This document shows positions 44,401 through 54,973 of a stretch of DNA of 64,000 nt, piece after piece. The position numbers were made by a program, and so were the translations under genes. The notes beneath the pieces are model-generated. The model had not been told where the DNA came from. It searched no databases and saw only the letters and a list, made by a program, of their open reading frames with translations. Origin of the DNA: Acinetobacter sp. C32I (GTDB taxonomy: Bacteria; Pseudomonadota; Gammaproteobacteria; Pseudomonadales; Moraxellaceae); the NCBI RefSeq assembly GCF_023702715.1, contig NZ_CP098480.1, forward strand, positions 3,782,001-3,846,000. Direction: 5' to 3'. Within the stretch, counting starts at the first letter, position 1, and every line of letters begins with the position of its first letter.

Positions 44401-46119
44401 ATGGCATATGCTATGTGGGAATTTATTTCTGTATTTGTCCTTTCATTAGTGCTGGCTTATCCGCTCGGTGCTTATCTTGCCGATGTGATGCAAGCAAAAC
44501 CAATGAAAAGTGACGCGTTGTTTAAATGGATTGAGCGGCCAATTTATGCTGTGCTGGGGGTTAAGCGTAGTGGAATGAATTGGCGGCAATATTTAACGGC
44601 ATTTGTGCTCAGTAATATTTTACTGCTTGCTGCAAGCGTCACCATTTTAATGACTCAAGCATGGTTACCACTCAACCCTGATCATATCCCGAATATGAAT
44701 TGGGATCTGGCTTTACATACCACCATTTCATTTCTGACCAATACCAACCAACAACACTATTCAGGACAAGCTCAACTGTCTTATCTATCGCAAATGACGG
44801 TGATTGTCGGATTGCAATATTTGTCGCCTATTATTGGCTTGGCGTTGCTTGTCGCGATGTTAAGAGCCTTATTCCTACAATCTGGCAGGGAAGAAGGTGC
44901 GGATAAGAAAGACTGGAATACGATTAATTTAGGTAATTACTGGATGGATATCATCCGACCATTATTTCGATTCTTTATTCCGCTCGGCTTGATTTTTTCT
45001 TTGCTGCTGACTTTTCAAGGTGTTCCTGCAACATTATCTGCCGGTCCAACCGCACAGGTCTTGGATCAAACCGTAGAGCTTAAAACCCAACATATTCCAC
45101 TGGGTCCAGTTGCGCCGATGGTGGCGATTAAACAACTGGGGAGTAACGGTGGTGGTTGGTATGGTCCAAATAGTAGTGTGCCTTTAGAAAATCCAACGCC
45201 GTTATCCAATGTGATCGAGATGATCGCGATTTTACTGATTCCATTGTCTGTGGTGTTTATGGTGGGACGCTTTATCCAACGTAAGAAATTGATGTGGATG
45301 ATTTTTGGCACCATGTTGCTGATGTCATTGGCTTCAACCTCATTAACGTTGTGGGCTGAAAAATCTTCGTTGATTCCAAACACGGCATTGATGGAAGGTA
45401 AGGAAGTCCGCTTTGGTACGGAGGCATCGGCGCTGTGGGCAAGTTTGACCACCCAAGTGAATAACGGTTCGGTCAATATGATGCATGACTCTGCCTCACC
45501 ACTGACGGGATTGGTTGAGCTGTGCAATATGCTGATTAATGCCATTTGGGGCGGTATCGGCTGTGGTCTATTACAGTTCTTTATTTACCTGTTCTTGGCT
45601 GTATTTATTGCAGGCTTGATGACGGGACGTACCCCTGAATTGTTTGGCCGAAAAGTTGAAGTGACTGAAATCAAGTTATTGGCTTTGGTCATTCTACTGC
45701 AACCCGTGGTGATTCTGGGCTTAACAGCGATTGCCATTACATTTCCATCGATTACAGGGAATTCAAATCCAGCGTTTCATGGGATTAGCCAAGTGTTTTA
45801 TGAGTATGTCTCTGCTTATGCCAACAATGGTTCTGGTTTTGAAGGTTTAGGCGATAACACTCTGTGGTGGAATCTGAGTGCCAGTGTCGCGTTATTGGCA
45901 GGTCGTTACAGCGTATTGATCATCCCTGTGTTGATTGCAGTCAGTTTGGCTACCAAAGCTCAAGCAACCGAAAGCAAAGGTTCTTTACATATTGAGTCAC
46001 CGACATTTGCACTGACCTTAATCGGAATCGTGTTAATTCTCACCTTATTGCAATTCATGCCAGTGTTGGTGATTGGGCCAATTGCTGATTATTTATCTGT
46101 GCTATCTGTGAAAGTTTAA
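44401..46119 (+). CDS. kdpA: Potassium-transporting ATPase, K+-binding subunit
   Basis: A 572-residue KdpA, the channel-like subunit that selects and passes K+ in the KdpFABC pump. It has about ten helices and four selectivity-filter-like loops, e.g. FLTNTNQQHYSGQ, KQLGSNGGGWYGPNSS, MMHDSASPLTGLVELCNM and YVSAYANNGSGFEGLG. The length matches the family. The ribosome binding site is weak. It is the first gene of kdpABCDE, which runs on the same strand with gaps of at most 16 bases. Confidence 0.97.
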   Translation: MAYAMWEFISVFVLSLVLAYPLGAYLADVMQAKPMKSDALFKWIERPIYAVLGVKRSGMNWRQYLTAFVLSNILLLAASVTILMTQAWLPLNPDHIPNMNWDLALHTTISFLTNTNQQHYSGQAQLSYLSQMTVIVGLQYLSPIIGLALLVAMLRALFLQSGREEGADKKDWNTINLGNYWMDIIRPLFRFFIPLGLIFSLLLTFQGVPATLSAGPTAQVLDQTVELKTQHIPLGPVAPMVAIKQLGSNGGGWYGPNSSVPLENPTPLSNVIEMIAILLIPLSVVFMVGRFIQRKKLMWMIFGTMLLMSLASTSLTLWAEKSSLIPNTALMEGKEVRFGTEASALWASLTTQVNNGSVNMMHDSASPLTGLVELCNMLINAIWGGIGCGLLQFFIYLFLAVFIAGLMTGRTPELFGRKVEVTEIKLLALVILLQPVVILGLTAIAITFPSITGNSNPAFHGISQVFYEYVSAYANNGSGFEGLGDNTLWWNLSASVALLAGRYSVLIIPVLIAVSLATKAQATESKGSLHIESPTFALTLIGIVLILTLLQFMPVLVIGPIADYLSVLSVKV

Positions 46120-46135
46120 GCGTGGAGCGACAACA

Positions 46136-48148
46136 ATGAAACATTCAAATGTGACACAACAAATGGATATTTTGAATAAAGAAATTATTCAGCAAACTTT
46201 TCATAAACTGTTGCCACAGTATGCTTTTAAAAACCCAGTGATGGCCTGTGTCTGGGTGGGAACAATCTTAACCATTGCCGCAACCGTGATGGGCAGTGCC
46301 AGCTTCGGTTTTGGTCTGCTGTTGAGTCTGATCTTATTGGTGACGGTCTTATTTGCCAATTATGCAGAAGCGGTTGCAGAAGCCAAAGGTCGCGGACAAG
46401 CAGCATCATTGCGTCAGGCCCGTGAAAACTTAACCGCAAATCGTATCCTCGATTTAAATGCGATACCGAATACCATTTCTGCAAATTTACTCAAGAAGGA
46501 TGATCTTGTCATCGTCAAAGCAGGTGAGATAGTCCCTGCGGATGGGGAGATTATTCAAGGCTTTGCCACCATCAATGAATCAGCTGTTACAGGGGAGTCT
46601 GCGCCCGTATTGCGTGAAGCTCATACTGATCGTTCAGGGGTGATTGGTGGGACTAAGGTCTTGTCCGATGAAATTATTATTCGGGTGAGTAATGAAGCAG
46701 GTCATAGTTTCTTAGACCGCATGATTGCTTTGGTTGAAGGTGCCAACCGCCAAAAAACACCGAATGAGATTGCACTCAGTATTTTGCTTAACATCATGAC
46801 CATTACCTTTATTGTGGTGGTGGCAAGCTTACCTTTTATTGGTTCTATGGTTGGCATAAAAATCAGCATCGTCTTGTTGATTGCACTGTTGGTATGTTTG
46901 ATTCCAACCACAATAGGAGGCTTGCTGCCTGCGATTGGAATTGCTGGGATGAACCGTGCTTTAAAAGCCAATGTCTTAGCCAAATCAGGGAAAGCGGTTG
47001 AAGTTGCAGGTGATATTGATGTGTTGCTATTGGACAAAACTGGCACGATCACCTATGGCGACCGTCAAGCCACCGCCTTTTATCCATTGGCAGGTGTAAC
47101 GCCAAGTGAATTGCGCCAAGCAGCCATGCTGACCTCTTTTGCTGATCCAACCCCTGAAGGTAAATCCGTGGTGAGTTTGGGTAAAGAAATGGGAGAGAGT
47201 ATTCGTGAGCCTCAAGATGCCGAATTCATTCAGTTTAGTGCCTCGACACGGTTGTCTGGTGTGGATTTGGTCACAGGGCAAAAGATTCGTAAGGGTGCTG
47301 TCGACGCCATTCTTAGATTTACTAATCAAGAGATTAAGGACAACATTGAACTTAAAACTCGTGTTGAACAAGTGGCATCAAAAGGTGCGACACCCCTCGT
47401 AGTGGCTTCTAATCACAGTATTTTAGGGGTGATTGAGCTCTCGGATGTAATCAAGTCTGGGATTAAGGAGCGCTTTGCACTGTTACGTGAGATGGGTATT
47501 AAAACCATCATGGTCACAGGAGACAATCCGTTGACCGCAGCAGCGATTGCCGCAGAAGCGGGTGTGGATGACTATATTGCAGAGGCCAAACCTGAAGATA
47601 AATTGGCTTGCATCCGTAAAGAACAAGCGGCAGGTAAACTGGTGGCAATGGTGGGTGATGGGACTAATGATGCACCTGCCTTGGCACAGGCGGATATTGG
47701 CTTGGCCATGAACTCCGGTACTCAAGCCGCAAAAGAAGCAGGCAATATGGTGGACTTGGATTCCGATCCAACTAAACTGCTGGATGTGGTGGAAATTGGG
47801 AAGCAACAATTGATTACCCGTGGCGCCTTAACCACCTTTTCTCTGGCAAATGATGTCTCCAAATACTTTGTGATCTTACCTGCACTGTTTGCAATAGCAA
47901 TTCCACAACTTGGGGGGGTGAATATTCTGCAACTCAGTAGTCCAAGCAGTGCAGTAATTTCAGCCTTGATTTTTAATGCACTGATTATTCCGATGTTGAT
48001 CCCATTGGCATTGAGAGGGGTGCAATTCAAACCCGCCAGTGCATTGCAATTGTTACGCCGTAATATGCTGATTTACGGTGTAGGTGGCGTGATCTTTCCG
48101 TTTATTGCAATCAAGTTGATTGACCTTATTGTGTCCTTGTGGATTTAG
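46136..48148 (+). CDS. kdpB: Potassium-transporting P-type ATPase
   Basis: A 670-residue P-type ATPase subunit of the Kdp pump. It shows the actuator loop AVTGES, the phosphorylated aspartate in L-D300-KTGT, the nucleotide domain and the hinge VGDGTNDAPALAQADIGLAMNSGTQAAKEAGNMVDLDSDPTKL. It provides energy for K+ uptake at low external potassium. It begins 16 bases after kdpA. Confidence 0.97.
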   Translation: MKHSNVTQQMDILNKEIIQQTFHKLLPQYAFKNPVMACVWVGTILTIAATVMGSASFGFGLLLSLILLVTVLFANYAEAVAEAKGRGQAASLRQARENLTANRILDLNAIPNTISANLLKKDDLVIVKAGEIVPADGEIIQGFATINESAVTGESAPVLREAHTDRSGVIGGTKVLSDEIIIRVSNEAGHSFLDRMIALVEGANRQKTPNEIALSILLNIMTITFIVVVASLPFIGSMVGIKISIVLLIALLVCLIPTTIGGLLPAIGIAGMNRALKANVLAKSGKAVEVAGDIDVLLLDKTGTITYGDRQATAFYPLAGVTPSELRQAAMLTSFADPTPEGKSVVSLGKEMGESIREPQDAEFIQFSASTRLSGVDLVTGQKIRKGAVDAILRFTNQEIKDNIELKTRVEQVASKGATPLVVASNHSILGVIELSDVIKSGIKERFALLREMGIKTIMVTGDNPLTAAAIAAEAGVDDYIAEAKPEDKLACIRKEQAAGKLVAMVGDGTNDAPALAQADIGLAMNSGTQAAKEAGNMVDLDSDPTKLLDVVEIGKQQLITRGALTTFSLANDVSKYFVILPALFAIAIPQLGGVNILQLSSPSSAVISALIFNALIIPMLIPLALRGVQFKPASALQLLRRNMLIYGVGGVIFPFIAIKLIDLIVSLWI

Positions 48149-48157
48149 GAGTGAGAG

Positions 48158-48793
48158 ATGAATACTTTATTGAATCATGAGCAATTGAATAAACAGGACC
48201 TACCATTACCCAATCCAGTACATTCGATGTTACGTCCAAGCCTTGGTTTGATCTTGGTGGGGTTCCTTGTCGCAGGTGTCTTATATTCTGCTGTGAGTGT
48301 ATCGATTGCTCAGTTAATTTTTCCGAAGCAGGCCAATGGTAGCTTAATCCAACTTGATGGCAGAGTTGTTGGTTCAAGTTTGGTGGGGCAACATTTTGTT
48401 GGTGAACAATATTTCCATGGCCGCCCCAGTGCGGTAAGTTACAGTGTAGATGGAATGGCCGGCAGTAATTTAGCGGTCTCTAATCCTGATTTACAAAAAC
48501 AAATTAAGGAAAGAACTGTGCAATTTGCCCAGCATAATCATATTTCAGAGCAACACGTACCGAACGATATGGTCACAGCATCAGGCAGTGGGATTGACCC
48601 CGATATTTCACCGGAGAGTGCATTGTTACAGGTGAAGCGAGTGGCTGAGCAACGTCATTTAGCAGAGCAACAATTGCGAGATTTGGTGCAACAACAGATT
48701 CAGCCTGCGCAGTTTGGTTTATATGGGCAAGCACGAGTCAATGTACTGCAGTTGAATCTAGCCTTAGATCAATTGTCATCTACACCTCATTGA
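48158..48793 (+). CDS. kdpC: Potassium-transporting ATPase, KdpC subunit
   Basis: A 211-residue KdpC with one N-terminal helix (RPSLGLILVGFLVAGVLYSAVSV, about residues 26-48) and the family motifs GQHFVGEQYFHGRPSA, GSNLAVSNPDL and VTASGSGIDPDISPESALLQVKRVA. It stabilises the complex. About 25 residues precede the usual start region; a later methionine in front of the helix (MLRPSLG) could be the true start. Confidence 0.95.
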   Translation: MNTLLNHEQLNKQDLPLPNPVHSMLRPSLGLILVGFLVAGVLYSAVSVSIAQLIFPKQANGSLIQLDGRVVGSSLVGQHFVGEQYFHGRPSAVSYSVDGMAGSNLAVSNPDLQKQIKERTVQFAQHNHISEQHVPNDMVTASGSGIDPDISPESALLQVKRVAEQRHLAEQQLRDLVQQQIQPAQFGLYGQARVNVLQLNLALDQLSSTPH

Positions 48794-48806
48794 TAGAGCC
48801 TCTTTT

Positions 48807-51455
48807 ATGCAGATTGACCGTAATAACAAAGCAGATGCATGGTTGGCTCATAGTCAACGTGAACAATCTGGACGTTTAACCATTTTCTTGGGTGCAGCAC
48901 CTGGCGTGGGAAAAACCTATGCTATGTTGACTCGAGCGCATGAACTGATGCAACAAGGTCAGCATGTAATGGTTGGAGTGGTCGAAACCCACGGTCGATC
49001 TGATACCGAGCGTTTGATTCAAGGCCTCAATGTGATTCCAAGAAAGGCTGTGGAATATCAAGGTCGGATGCTGGAAGAGATGGACCTCGATCAAATTCTC
49101 AAATTAAAGCCTGAAATCGTGTTGGTGGATGAACTCGCACATCGCAATGTGCCAAACAGTCGGCATGAATATCGTTGGCAAGATGTCAATGAATTACTGG
49201 ATGCAGGCATTGATGTCTATAGCACCTTAAATATTCAGCATTTGGAAAGTCTGAATGATGTGGTCTATCAGATTACTGGGATTCGGGTCAGTGAAACTGT
49301 TCCCGATGCATTATTAAAACGATTGAAAGACATCCGTTTGGTGGATTTGCCTGTACCAGAACTATTAGAACGCATGAATCATGGAAAAATTTATTTCGCT
49401 GATGTTGCACCTCAAGCATTACAAGGATTTTTTAAACCCGCCCATTTAACGGCTTTACGTGATCTGGCGATTCAAACCGTTGCAGGGCAAGTTGAAATTG
49501 ATTATCGAGAGAAGTTTGTTGCGCAAGGGCAGATTATCCCGATTCAAAATCATGTGATGTTGGCGATTGATGGATCAGAATTTTCTGAAGATCTGGTACG
49601 GCGGGCACATCGTATTGCAGAAAGACGCAATGCAATCTGGAGTGTGATTTCGATCCAAAAGAGCCAGAAAACCACAACCCAGACATTAGCCGTGACCAAA
49701 GCATTTAACTTGGCGCGTAAGCTGGGTGCCGATACCTATTTGTTACATAGTAATCATATTGCATCGACCATTTTACAGGCGGCCTATGATTATGGTGCAT
49801 CCAATATTTTATTGGGGAAGAGTCCTAAAAAGTCACTCTGGCAACGTCTGTTTTCAGATCATATTGCCGACCAACTCTTAGAAAAACAGCATCCTTTTGA
49901 GATCACTTTTGTTCAACCTTTAAAAGCCAAAGTGAATGAATCCAAGCTGCAAACTGATCGGGACGGTGCTGCTTGGTTGGAACAAGGCTTGGCTTTTAAT
50001 CCACGTGAGATCATTGAGAGTATTTTGATTGTCTTATTGGGCTTAATTGTGGCAACGGTGAGCGATCATTTTATTGGTTATAGCGAATTGGCTTTAATTT
50101 TTGTGGTCACCGTGCTGGTGGTTGCAATGCGGGCGAGGATGCTGATCACCATTTTGAGTGTGGTGATTTGCTTCGTGCTCTATAACTATTTCTTTATTGA
50201 ACCGCGATTTACCCTCAGGATTAGTGCGGAACGTGGTGTGATCACCATTGTTATCTTTATTGCTTCGGCCTTATTGGTGGGGCGCTTAGCCAATCAATTA
50301 CGCGCTCAGGTCCTGAGTTTACGTGCTGCCAATTCAGTGTCTTTACAAATGCAGGAGTTGGAGCGCAAATTATCCAGTTGTGTCGATATCGAACAGGTGT
50401 TAAATATCGCCAAGCAACATCTAGAGAGTTCTTTAAATGCAACGGTGTGGTTAAGAGTTGGTACACAGGAATTAGGCGATAGCCGTTTATTAAATGAAAA
50501 AGATCAGATCGCGGCCAATTGGACTCAGAAAAATGCCAAGCCTTGTGGGCGCTTTACCAATACCTTAACCCAATCCGAATGGTGGTTTAATCCATTGAAT
50601 CTGGTGGGAGGTTATGGGGTAATTGCACTTCGGTTTAATCAAAAAACCGAAACCATTAATTTTGAGCAGCAGCGTTTGGCTGAGTTGATGATTGATGATA
50701 TTGCGCAAACCACTTCGCGAGTGCAATTGTCTTTACAGCTAGAGAACTCCCGTGTGGTGGCTGAAACTGAAAAATTACGTTCTGCATTATTGTCATCGGT
50801 CTCCCATGATTTACGTTCACCTTTGGCGGCCATGATTGGGTCGGCGGATAGTTTGAAATACTATGCTGAGCAGATGTCGGTAGAAGATCGTGAAAGCTTA
50901 TTGGACACCATTCATGTTGAAGGTGAGCGGCTGGATCGTTATATTCAAAACCTACTGGATATGACCCGACTTGGCCATCAAGGTTTGAGTCTCAGTCGCG
51001 ACTGGATTGGGGTAGAAGAACTGATTGGTTCAGCGACACAGCGACTGAAACGCTATCAGCCCAAGGTTAATATTCATGTTGAAATGCCAGAAGACTTGCC
51101 GCAATTGCATGTGCATCCCGCATTGATTGAGCAGGCTATTTTTAATGTGTTGGAAAATGCAGCCAAGTTTTCACCTGATGATGTGCCGATTGAGGTGCGG
51201 ATTCGACAACAAGATCAATTCCTGCAAATTGATATCATGGACCAAGGTGTTGGTATTCCAGAGGATGAGCGAGAGCAAATCTTTGATATGTTCTATACCA
51301 TGCAACGTGGCGATCGTGGTAAAACAGGAACTGGTTTAGGTCTTGCTATTGTCAAAGCGATTATTGGAGCGCATATGGGCAGTATCGAAGCCCTAGCGAG
51401 CACATATGGTCAGGGCACCTTAATTAGAATACGATTACCACTGCATCAGGATTAA
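48807..51455 (+). CDS. kdpD: Osmosensitive K+ channel sensor histidine kinase
   Basis: An 882-residue KdpD with all expected parts. The N-terminal KdpD domain has Walker A GAAPGVGKTYAM (about residues 28-39) and ILVDELAHRN-like Walker B. A universal-stress-protein domain spans about residues 250-370 and four DUF4118 membrane helices about 405-500. A GAF-like segment follows, then the kinase core with SSVSH667-DLRSPLAAMIGS, the NVLENAAKF N-box and GTGLGLAIVKAI. It senses low K+ or osmotic stress and phosphorylates KdpE. It lies 13 bases after kdpC. Confidence 0.97.
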   Translation: MQIDRNNKADAWLAHSQREQSGRLTIFLGAAPGVGKTYAMLTRAHELMQQGQHVMVGVVETHGRSDTERLIQGLNVIPRKAVEYQGRMLEEMDLDQILKLKPEIVLVDELAHRNVPNSRHEYRWQDVNELLDAGIDVYSTLNIQHLESLNDVVYQITGIRVSETVPDALLKRLKDIRLVDLPVPELLERMNHGKIYFADVAPQALQGFFKPAHLTALRDLAIQTVAGQVEIDYREKFVAQGQIIPIQNHVMLAIDGSEFSEDLVRRAHRIAERRNAIWSVISIQKSQKTTTQTLAVTKAFNLARKLGADTYLLHSNHIASTILQAAYDYGASNILLGKSPKKSLWQRLFSDHIADQLLEKQHPFEITFVQPLKAKVNESKLQTDRDGAAWLEQGLAFNPREIIESILIVLLGLIVATVSDHFIGYSELALIFVVTVLVVAMRARMLITILSVVICFVLYNYFFIEPRFTLRISAERGVITIVIFIASALLVGRLANQLRAQVLSLRAANSVSLQMQELERKLSSCVDIEQVLNIAKQHLESSLNATVWLRVGTQELGDSRLLNEKDQIAANWTQKNAKPCGRFTNTLTQSEWWFNPLNLVGGYGVIALRFNQKTETINFEQQRLAELMIDDIAQTTSRVQLSLQLENSRVVAETEKLRSALLSSVSHDLRSPLAAMIGSADSLKYYAEQMSVEDRESLLDTIHVEGERLDRYIQNLLDMTRLGHQGLSLSRDWIGVEELIGSATQRLKRYQPKVNIHVEMPEDLPQLHVHPALIEQAIFNVLENAAKFSPDDVPIEVRIRQQDQFLQIDIMDQGVGIPEDEREQIFDMFYTMQRGDRGKTGTGLGLAIVKAIIGAHMGSIEALASTYGQGTLIRIRLPLHQD

Positions 51456-51465
51456 AACCACTTTT

Positions 51466-52164
51466 ATGCCGCAATCATTTCATTCACAAGCATCAATTCT
51501 GATTATTGATGATGAGCCACAAATTCGGAAGTTTTTAGACATTGCCTTACGTGCACAGGGTTATCAGGTACATGTGGCTGAAAATGGTATGAAAGGATTA
51601 GAGGTTTTGGCGACGCGTGGTGCTGATTTGTTGATTCTGGATCTGGGCCTACCGGATATGGATGGGCAGGCGGTATTGCTTGAGTTGCGACAATGGTCAG
51701 ATATTCCTGTGATTGTCTTGTCGGCCCGTCCAGATGAAAATCAAAAAATTAAACTGTTAGATGCAGGCGCGAATGACTATGTCACCAAGCCATTTAGCAT
51801 TCAGGAGCTCTGTGCGCGTATTCGGGTGATGTTCCGCAATAAGCCACAACAGGCAGAACACAATCTGATGTTTAATGATGGACAGCTCTGGGTTGATGTG
51901 GCTGAACATGCAGCCAAACTGGCAGGCGAGGACATTACCCTAACCAAAAAAGAATTTCAGTTGCTGGCTTTATTGATTCGTCATCAGGGCAAGATCGTGA
52001 CACAAAAACAAATCATGACCGAGTTATGGGGCATTACGCATGAAGAGGATACCCACTATCTTAGAATCTTGGTAAAAAAACTCAGAACTAAAATAGGGGA
52101 TTCCGCAGTGACACCTAAGTACATTTTCACCATTGCGGGTGTAGGGCTACGCTTTGGTGAATAG
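51466..52164 (+). CDS. kdpE: Kdp response regulator
   Basis: A 232-residue OmpR-type response regulator. The receiver domain has IIDDEPQIRK, the phosphorylated Asp59 in LLILDLGLPDMDG and the lysine in YVTKPF. The C-terminal winged-helix domain shows LTKKEFQLLALLIRHQGKIVTQKQIM and HYLRILVKKLRTKIG. It activates kdpA transcription. It starts 10 bases after kdpD, and no terminator is visible before the convergent ligase gene. Confidence 0.97.
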   Translation: MPQSFHSQASILIIDDEPQIRKFLDIALRAQGYQVHVAENGMKGLEVLATRGADLLILDLGLPDMDGQAVLLELRQWSDIPVIVLSARPDENQKIKLLDAGANDYVTKPFSIQELCARIRVMFRNKPQQAEHNLMFNDGQLWVDVAEHAAKLAGEDITLTKKEFQLLALLIRHQGKIVTQKQIMTELWGITHEEDTHYLRILVKKLRTKIGDSAVTPKYIFTIAGVGLRFGE

Positions 52165-52193
52165 TGAAATCATTTTGTCGCTGTATTTAGCTA

Positions 52194-53819
52194 TTATGAT
52201 TTTAGTAAAAAATCACCATATTTTGCACGTAGCTCGGCCTTCACAATTTTCCCCGTACCATTGATAGGCAGAGCATCAACAAAAATCACGGCGTCAGGAA
52301 TCTGCCAAGATGCAGTTTTATCGGCAAAATATTCAAGCACATCTTCTTCAGTTAAAGTGGAGTGCTCTTGTTTTACCACAATTAAGATTGGACGTTCATC
52401 CCATTTGGGATGCTGTGCAGCAATTGCTGCAGCCATACGAATTTCAGGATGGCCCACTGCAATATTCTCTATTTCAACAGATGAAATCCATTCACCGCCA
52501 GATTTGATTAAATCTTTGGCACGATCACGGATGGTCATGTAACCATCAGAATCAATGGTTGCGATATCACCAGTATCAAACCAACCATCTGAAGTCAGAG
52601 AACTTTTTTCTTGATTAAAATAGTGATCAACAACCCATGGACCACGAACTTGTAGGTTTCCTTGTGTATGCCCATCATTTGCGAGCGGTGTTGTACTCTT
52701 TTCATCAACAATACGTAATTCTATACCAAAAGGTGGACGACCTTGGTTTTGGCGCAATTTCTCAAGTTCTGTAGGATTTAACGAGGCATGTTTTGCTTTG
52801 GGTTGATTGGCTGTGCCCAAGGGACTTATTTCTGACATCCCCCATGCATGAATCGTGTCACAATGATAAGTGTCTCTAAATTCACGGATGATAGAGGGTG
52901 GACAGGTTGCACCACCAACAACATTACGCTGCATACTTTCTAAGCGGCTGCCTATTTTTTTAGCAGCAACTAATAAGCCCTGCCAAATGGTCGGAACGCC
53001 CAATGCCACTGTCACTTTATAATCATCAATTAAACGAACGAGGCTATCACCATCTAAATGTGGTCCAGGCAGAATTAGAGAACTCCCTACCATTGCTGCT
53101 GCATAGGGAATGCCCCATGCATTGACATGGAACATAGGCACTACTGGCATGACAATATCTCGAGCAGATATGTTTAACGAGTCGGGGAGTGCAATGGCCA
53201 TACTATGCAGTAAGGTCGAACGATGGCTATATAACACACCTTTGGGATTCCCCGTCGTGCCGGAGGTATAACATAAGGAGCTCGGTGTTTCTTCTTTGAA
53301 TTGTGGCCAATCAAATTCTACGGATTGATCTTGAATTAATGCATCATAGAAAATAACGTTTGGAAGTGCGGTGGCAACGCTTTCATCATAGGCACTTAAA
53401 CAGATAAATTTTTCAACCGAAGGAACTTGATCCTTAATGGCACGGATTAATGGCAAAAATGTAATGTCGAAGAAAATAACTTTATCTTGGGCATCATTAA
53501 TAATAAAGGTCAACTGTTCTAGAAATAATCGAGGGTTAATGGTGTGACAAACATAACCACATCCGGAAATGGCATACCATGATTCTAAGTGACGGCGGTT
53601 ATTCCATGCGATTGTGGCAATACGATCACCCTCTGTTAAATTAAACGCCTTGAAAGCATTTGCTAAGCGTTTACTATTCTGCTGGATGTGTTTCCAATCC
53701 GTTGTGCTCAGCTGACCATCGACTTCACGTGAAAAAATGGCAGTATCTGCATGGTATTTTGCTGCATGCTCAATTAAGTTACTAATCAATAAATCCTGAT
53801 GTATCATTTTTCCAAACAT
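52194..53819 (-). CDS. Acyl-CoA ligase, AlkK-like medium/long-chain type
   Basis: A 541-residue AMP-forming enzyme of the ANL superfamily. It has the P-loop YTSGTTGNPKGV (about residues 184-195), the YTSGTTG-following PMFHVNAWGIPYAA, HAWGMSE, GWFDTGDIATID and the C-terminal catalytic lysine in NGTGKIVKAELR. The pattern, with VPMFHVNAWG, is that of AlkK-type medium- to long-chain fatty acyl-CoA synthetases. It activates fatty acids with ATP and CoA. A good aaggat ribosome binding site precedes the ATG. It stands alone. Confidence 0.88.
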   Translation of the reverse strand: MFGKMIHQDLLISNLIEHAAKYHADTAIFSREVDGQLSTTDWKHIQQNSKRLANAFKAFNLTEGDRIATIAWNNRRHLESWYAISGCGYVCHTINPRLFLEQLTFIINDAQDKVIFFDITFLPLIRAIKDQVPSVEKFICLSAYDESVATALPNVIFYDALIQDQSVEFDWPQFKEETPSSLCYTSGTTGNPKGVLYSHRSTLLHSMAIALPDSLNISARDIVMPVVPMFHVNAWGIPYAAAMVGSSLILPGPHLDGDSLVRLIDDYKVTVALGVPTIWQGLLVAAKKIGSRLESMQRNVVGGATCPPSIIREFRDTYHCDTIHAWGMSEISPLGTANQPKAKHASLNPTELEKLRQNQGRPPFGIELRIVDEKSTTPLANDGHTQGNLQVRGPWVVDHYFNQEKSSLTSDGWFDTGDIATIDSDGYMTIRDRAKDLIKSGGEWISSVEIENIAVGHPEIRMAAAIAAQHPKWDERPILIVVKQEHSTLTEEDVLEYFADKTASWQIPDAVIFVDALPINGTGKIVKAELRAKYGDFLLKS

Positions 53820-54284
53820 TTTTTATCCTTTTTGCGGGTTGATTTGTTCAATTAAGAGGTGAACATAAGGTTGATTATCTTACTGTTTATAGTTACTAGC
53901 TGAAATAAAATGATATTTAATAGGCAAATTTAGGGTGAATGATCTATCTAGAGATGTAGCACAGCTTGGCTATGGAGAGAACTTTAGGTGTAGCAAAATG
54001 AAAGTAGCATTGAGATAAATAGTGGTCAATATGAAAGCAAATTTTATTCATATTAAAACTTTAATGATCATTTTATCTGATTGAGCCAAGGCGTAAGGGG
54101 GATTCTCGGTTATTCCAGCAGATTGAACGATAATCATGTACTTATAATGTGTAATATTCACGAGACTGTGAAATAAATTTTATTATAATTAATAATGGCT
54201 TAGTGTGTAAAAGCTAATAAGCTGTTTTCAGCTTTTTAGTATATACTGGTGAGACTTTTTTATATCTTGCTTATTTGAGTCAAA
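53820..54284. other. Divergent intergenic region, ligase/CsgG-like operon
   Basis: 465 bases, AT-rich, without a recognisable gene. A small perfect hairpin aagctg/cagctt with loop tttt lies at 54219-54234, and a possible -10 (tatact, 54242-54247) of the lipoprotein operon follows it. No other structured element is seen. Confidence 0.5.
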
Positions 54285-54956
54285 ATGAAAAAATTATTAG
54301 CAGTGACAGTATTCAGTACTTTTGGCTTAATGGCCTGCTCAACCACAGAAACATCTAAATCAATTCAAAGTCCTCAAGTGACGGCAGCAGTTCAACAGAT
54401 TAAATATAACGGGGTGAAAGTACCTGTTTCGATTGGTAAGTTTGATAATCGTTCTAGTTATATGAGAGGCATTTTCTCTGACAATGTTGATCGTCTTGGT
54501 GGGCAGGCGAAAACTATTTTAGAAACGCATTTACAGCAAACGGGTTATTTCTCGGTTCTAAATCGCGATAATTTGTCTGAACTTAAACAAGAAGTGGGAT
54601 TTAGCAACAGCACTCAAAGCATTAAAGGTGCACGTTATGTGATCACAGGTGATGTGTCTGAATTTGGTCGCAAAGAAGTGGGTGATCAGCAATTATTTGG
54701 GATTTTAGGGCGCGGTAAACAGCAAATTGCATATGCCAAAGTGAACTTGAATATTGTGGATGTAAAAACCTCAGAGATTGTACATTCAGTACAAGGTGCG
54801 GGGGAATATGCATTGAGTGCGCGTGAAGTACTGGGTTTTGGTTCTACCGCATCTTATGATTCGACTTTAAATGGTAAAGTTTTAGACTTGGCTGTACGTG
54901 AAGCAGTGAATAACTTGGTGACTGATATTCAGAATAATCGTTGGACTGCGCAATAA
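54285..54956 (+). CDS. CsgG/HfaB-family lipoprotein
   Basis: A 223-residue lipoprotein with lipobox LMAC (Cys18). The CsgG domain shows VSIGKFDNRSSYMRG, AKTILETHLQQTGYFSVLNRDNL, ARYVITGDVSEF and YAKVNLNIVDVKTSEIVHSVQGAGEYAL. CsgG itself forms the curli secretion pore, but no curli genes are near. In this arrangement, CsgG-like + DUF4810 + DUF799, three lipoproteins are encoded together, as in Neisseria (the GNA1162 locus). The function of this trio is not established. Confidence 0.88.
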   Translation: MKKLLAVTVFSTFGLMACSTTETSKSIQSPQVTAAVQQIKYNGVKVPVSIGKFDNRSSYMRGIFSDNVDRLGGQAKTILETHLQQTGYFSVLNRDNLSELKQEVGFSNSTQSIKGARYVITGDVSEFGRKEVGDQQLFGILGRGKQQIAYAKVNLNIVDVKTSEIVHSVQGAGEYALSAREVLGFGSTASYDSTLNGKVLDLAVREAVNNLVTDIQNNRWTAQ

Positions 54957-54973
54957 AACTGGACCGCTGTAAA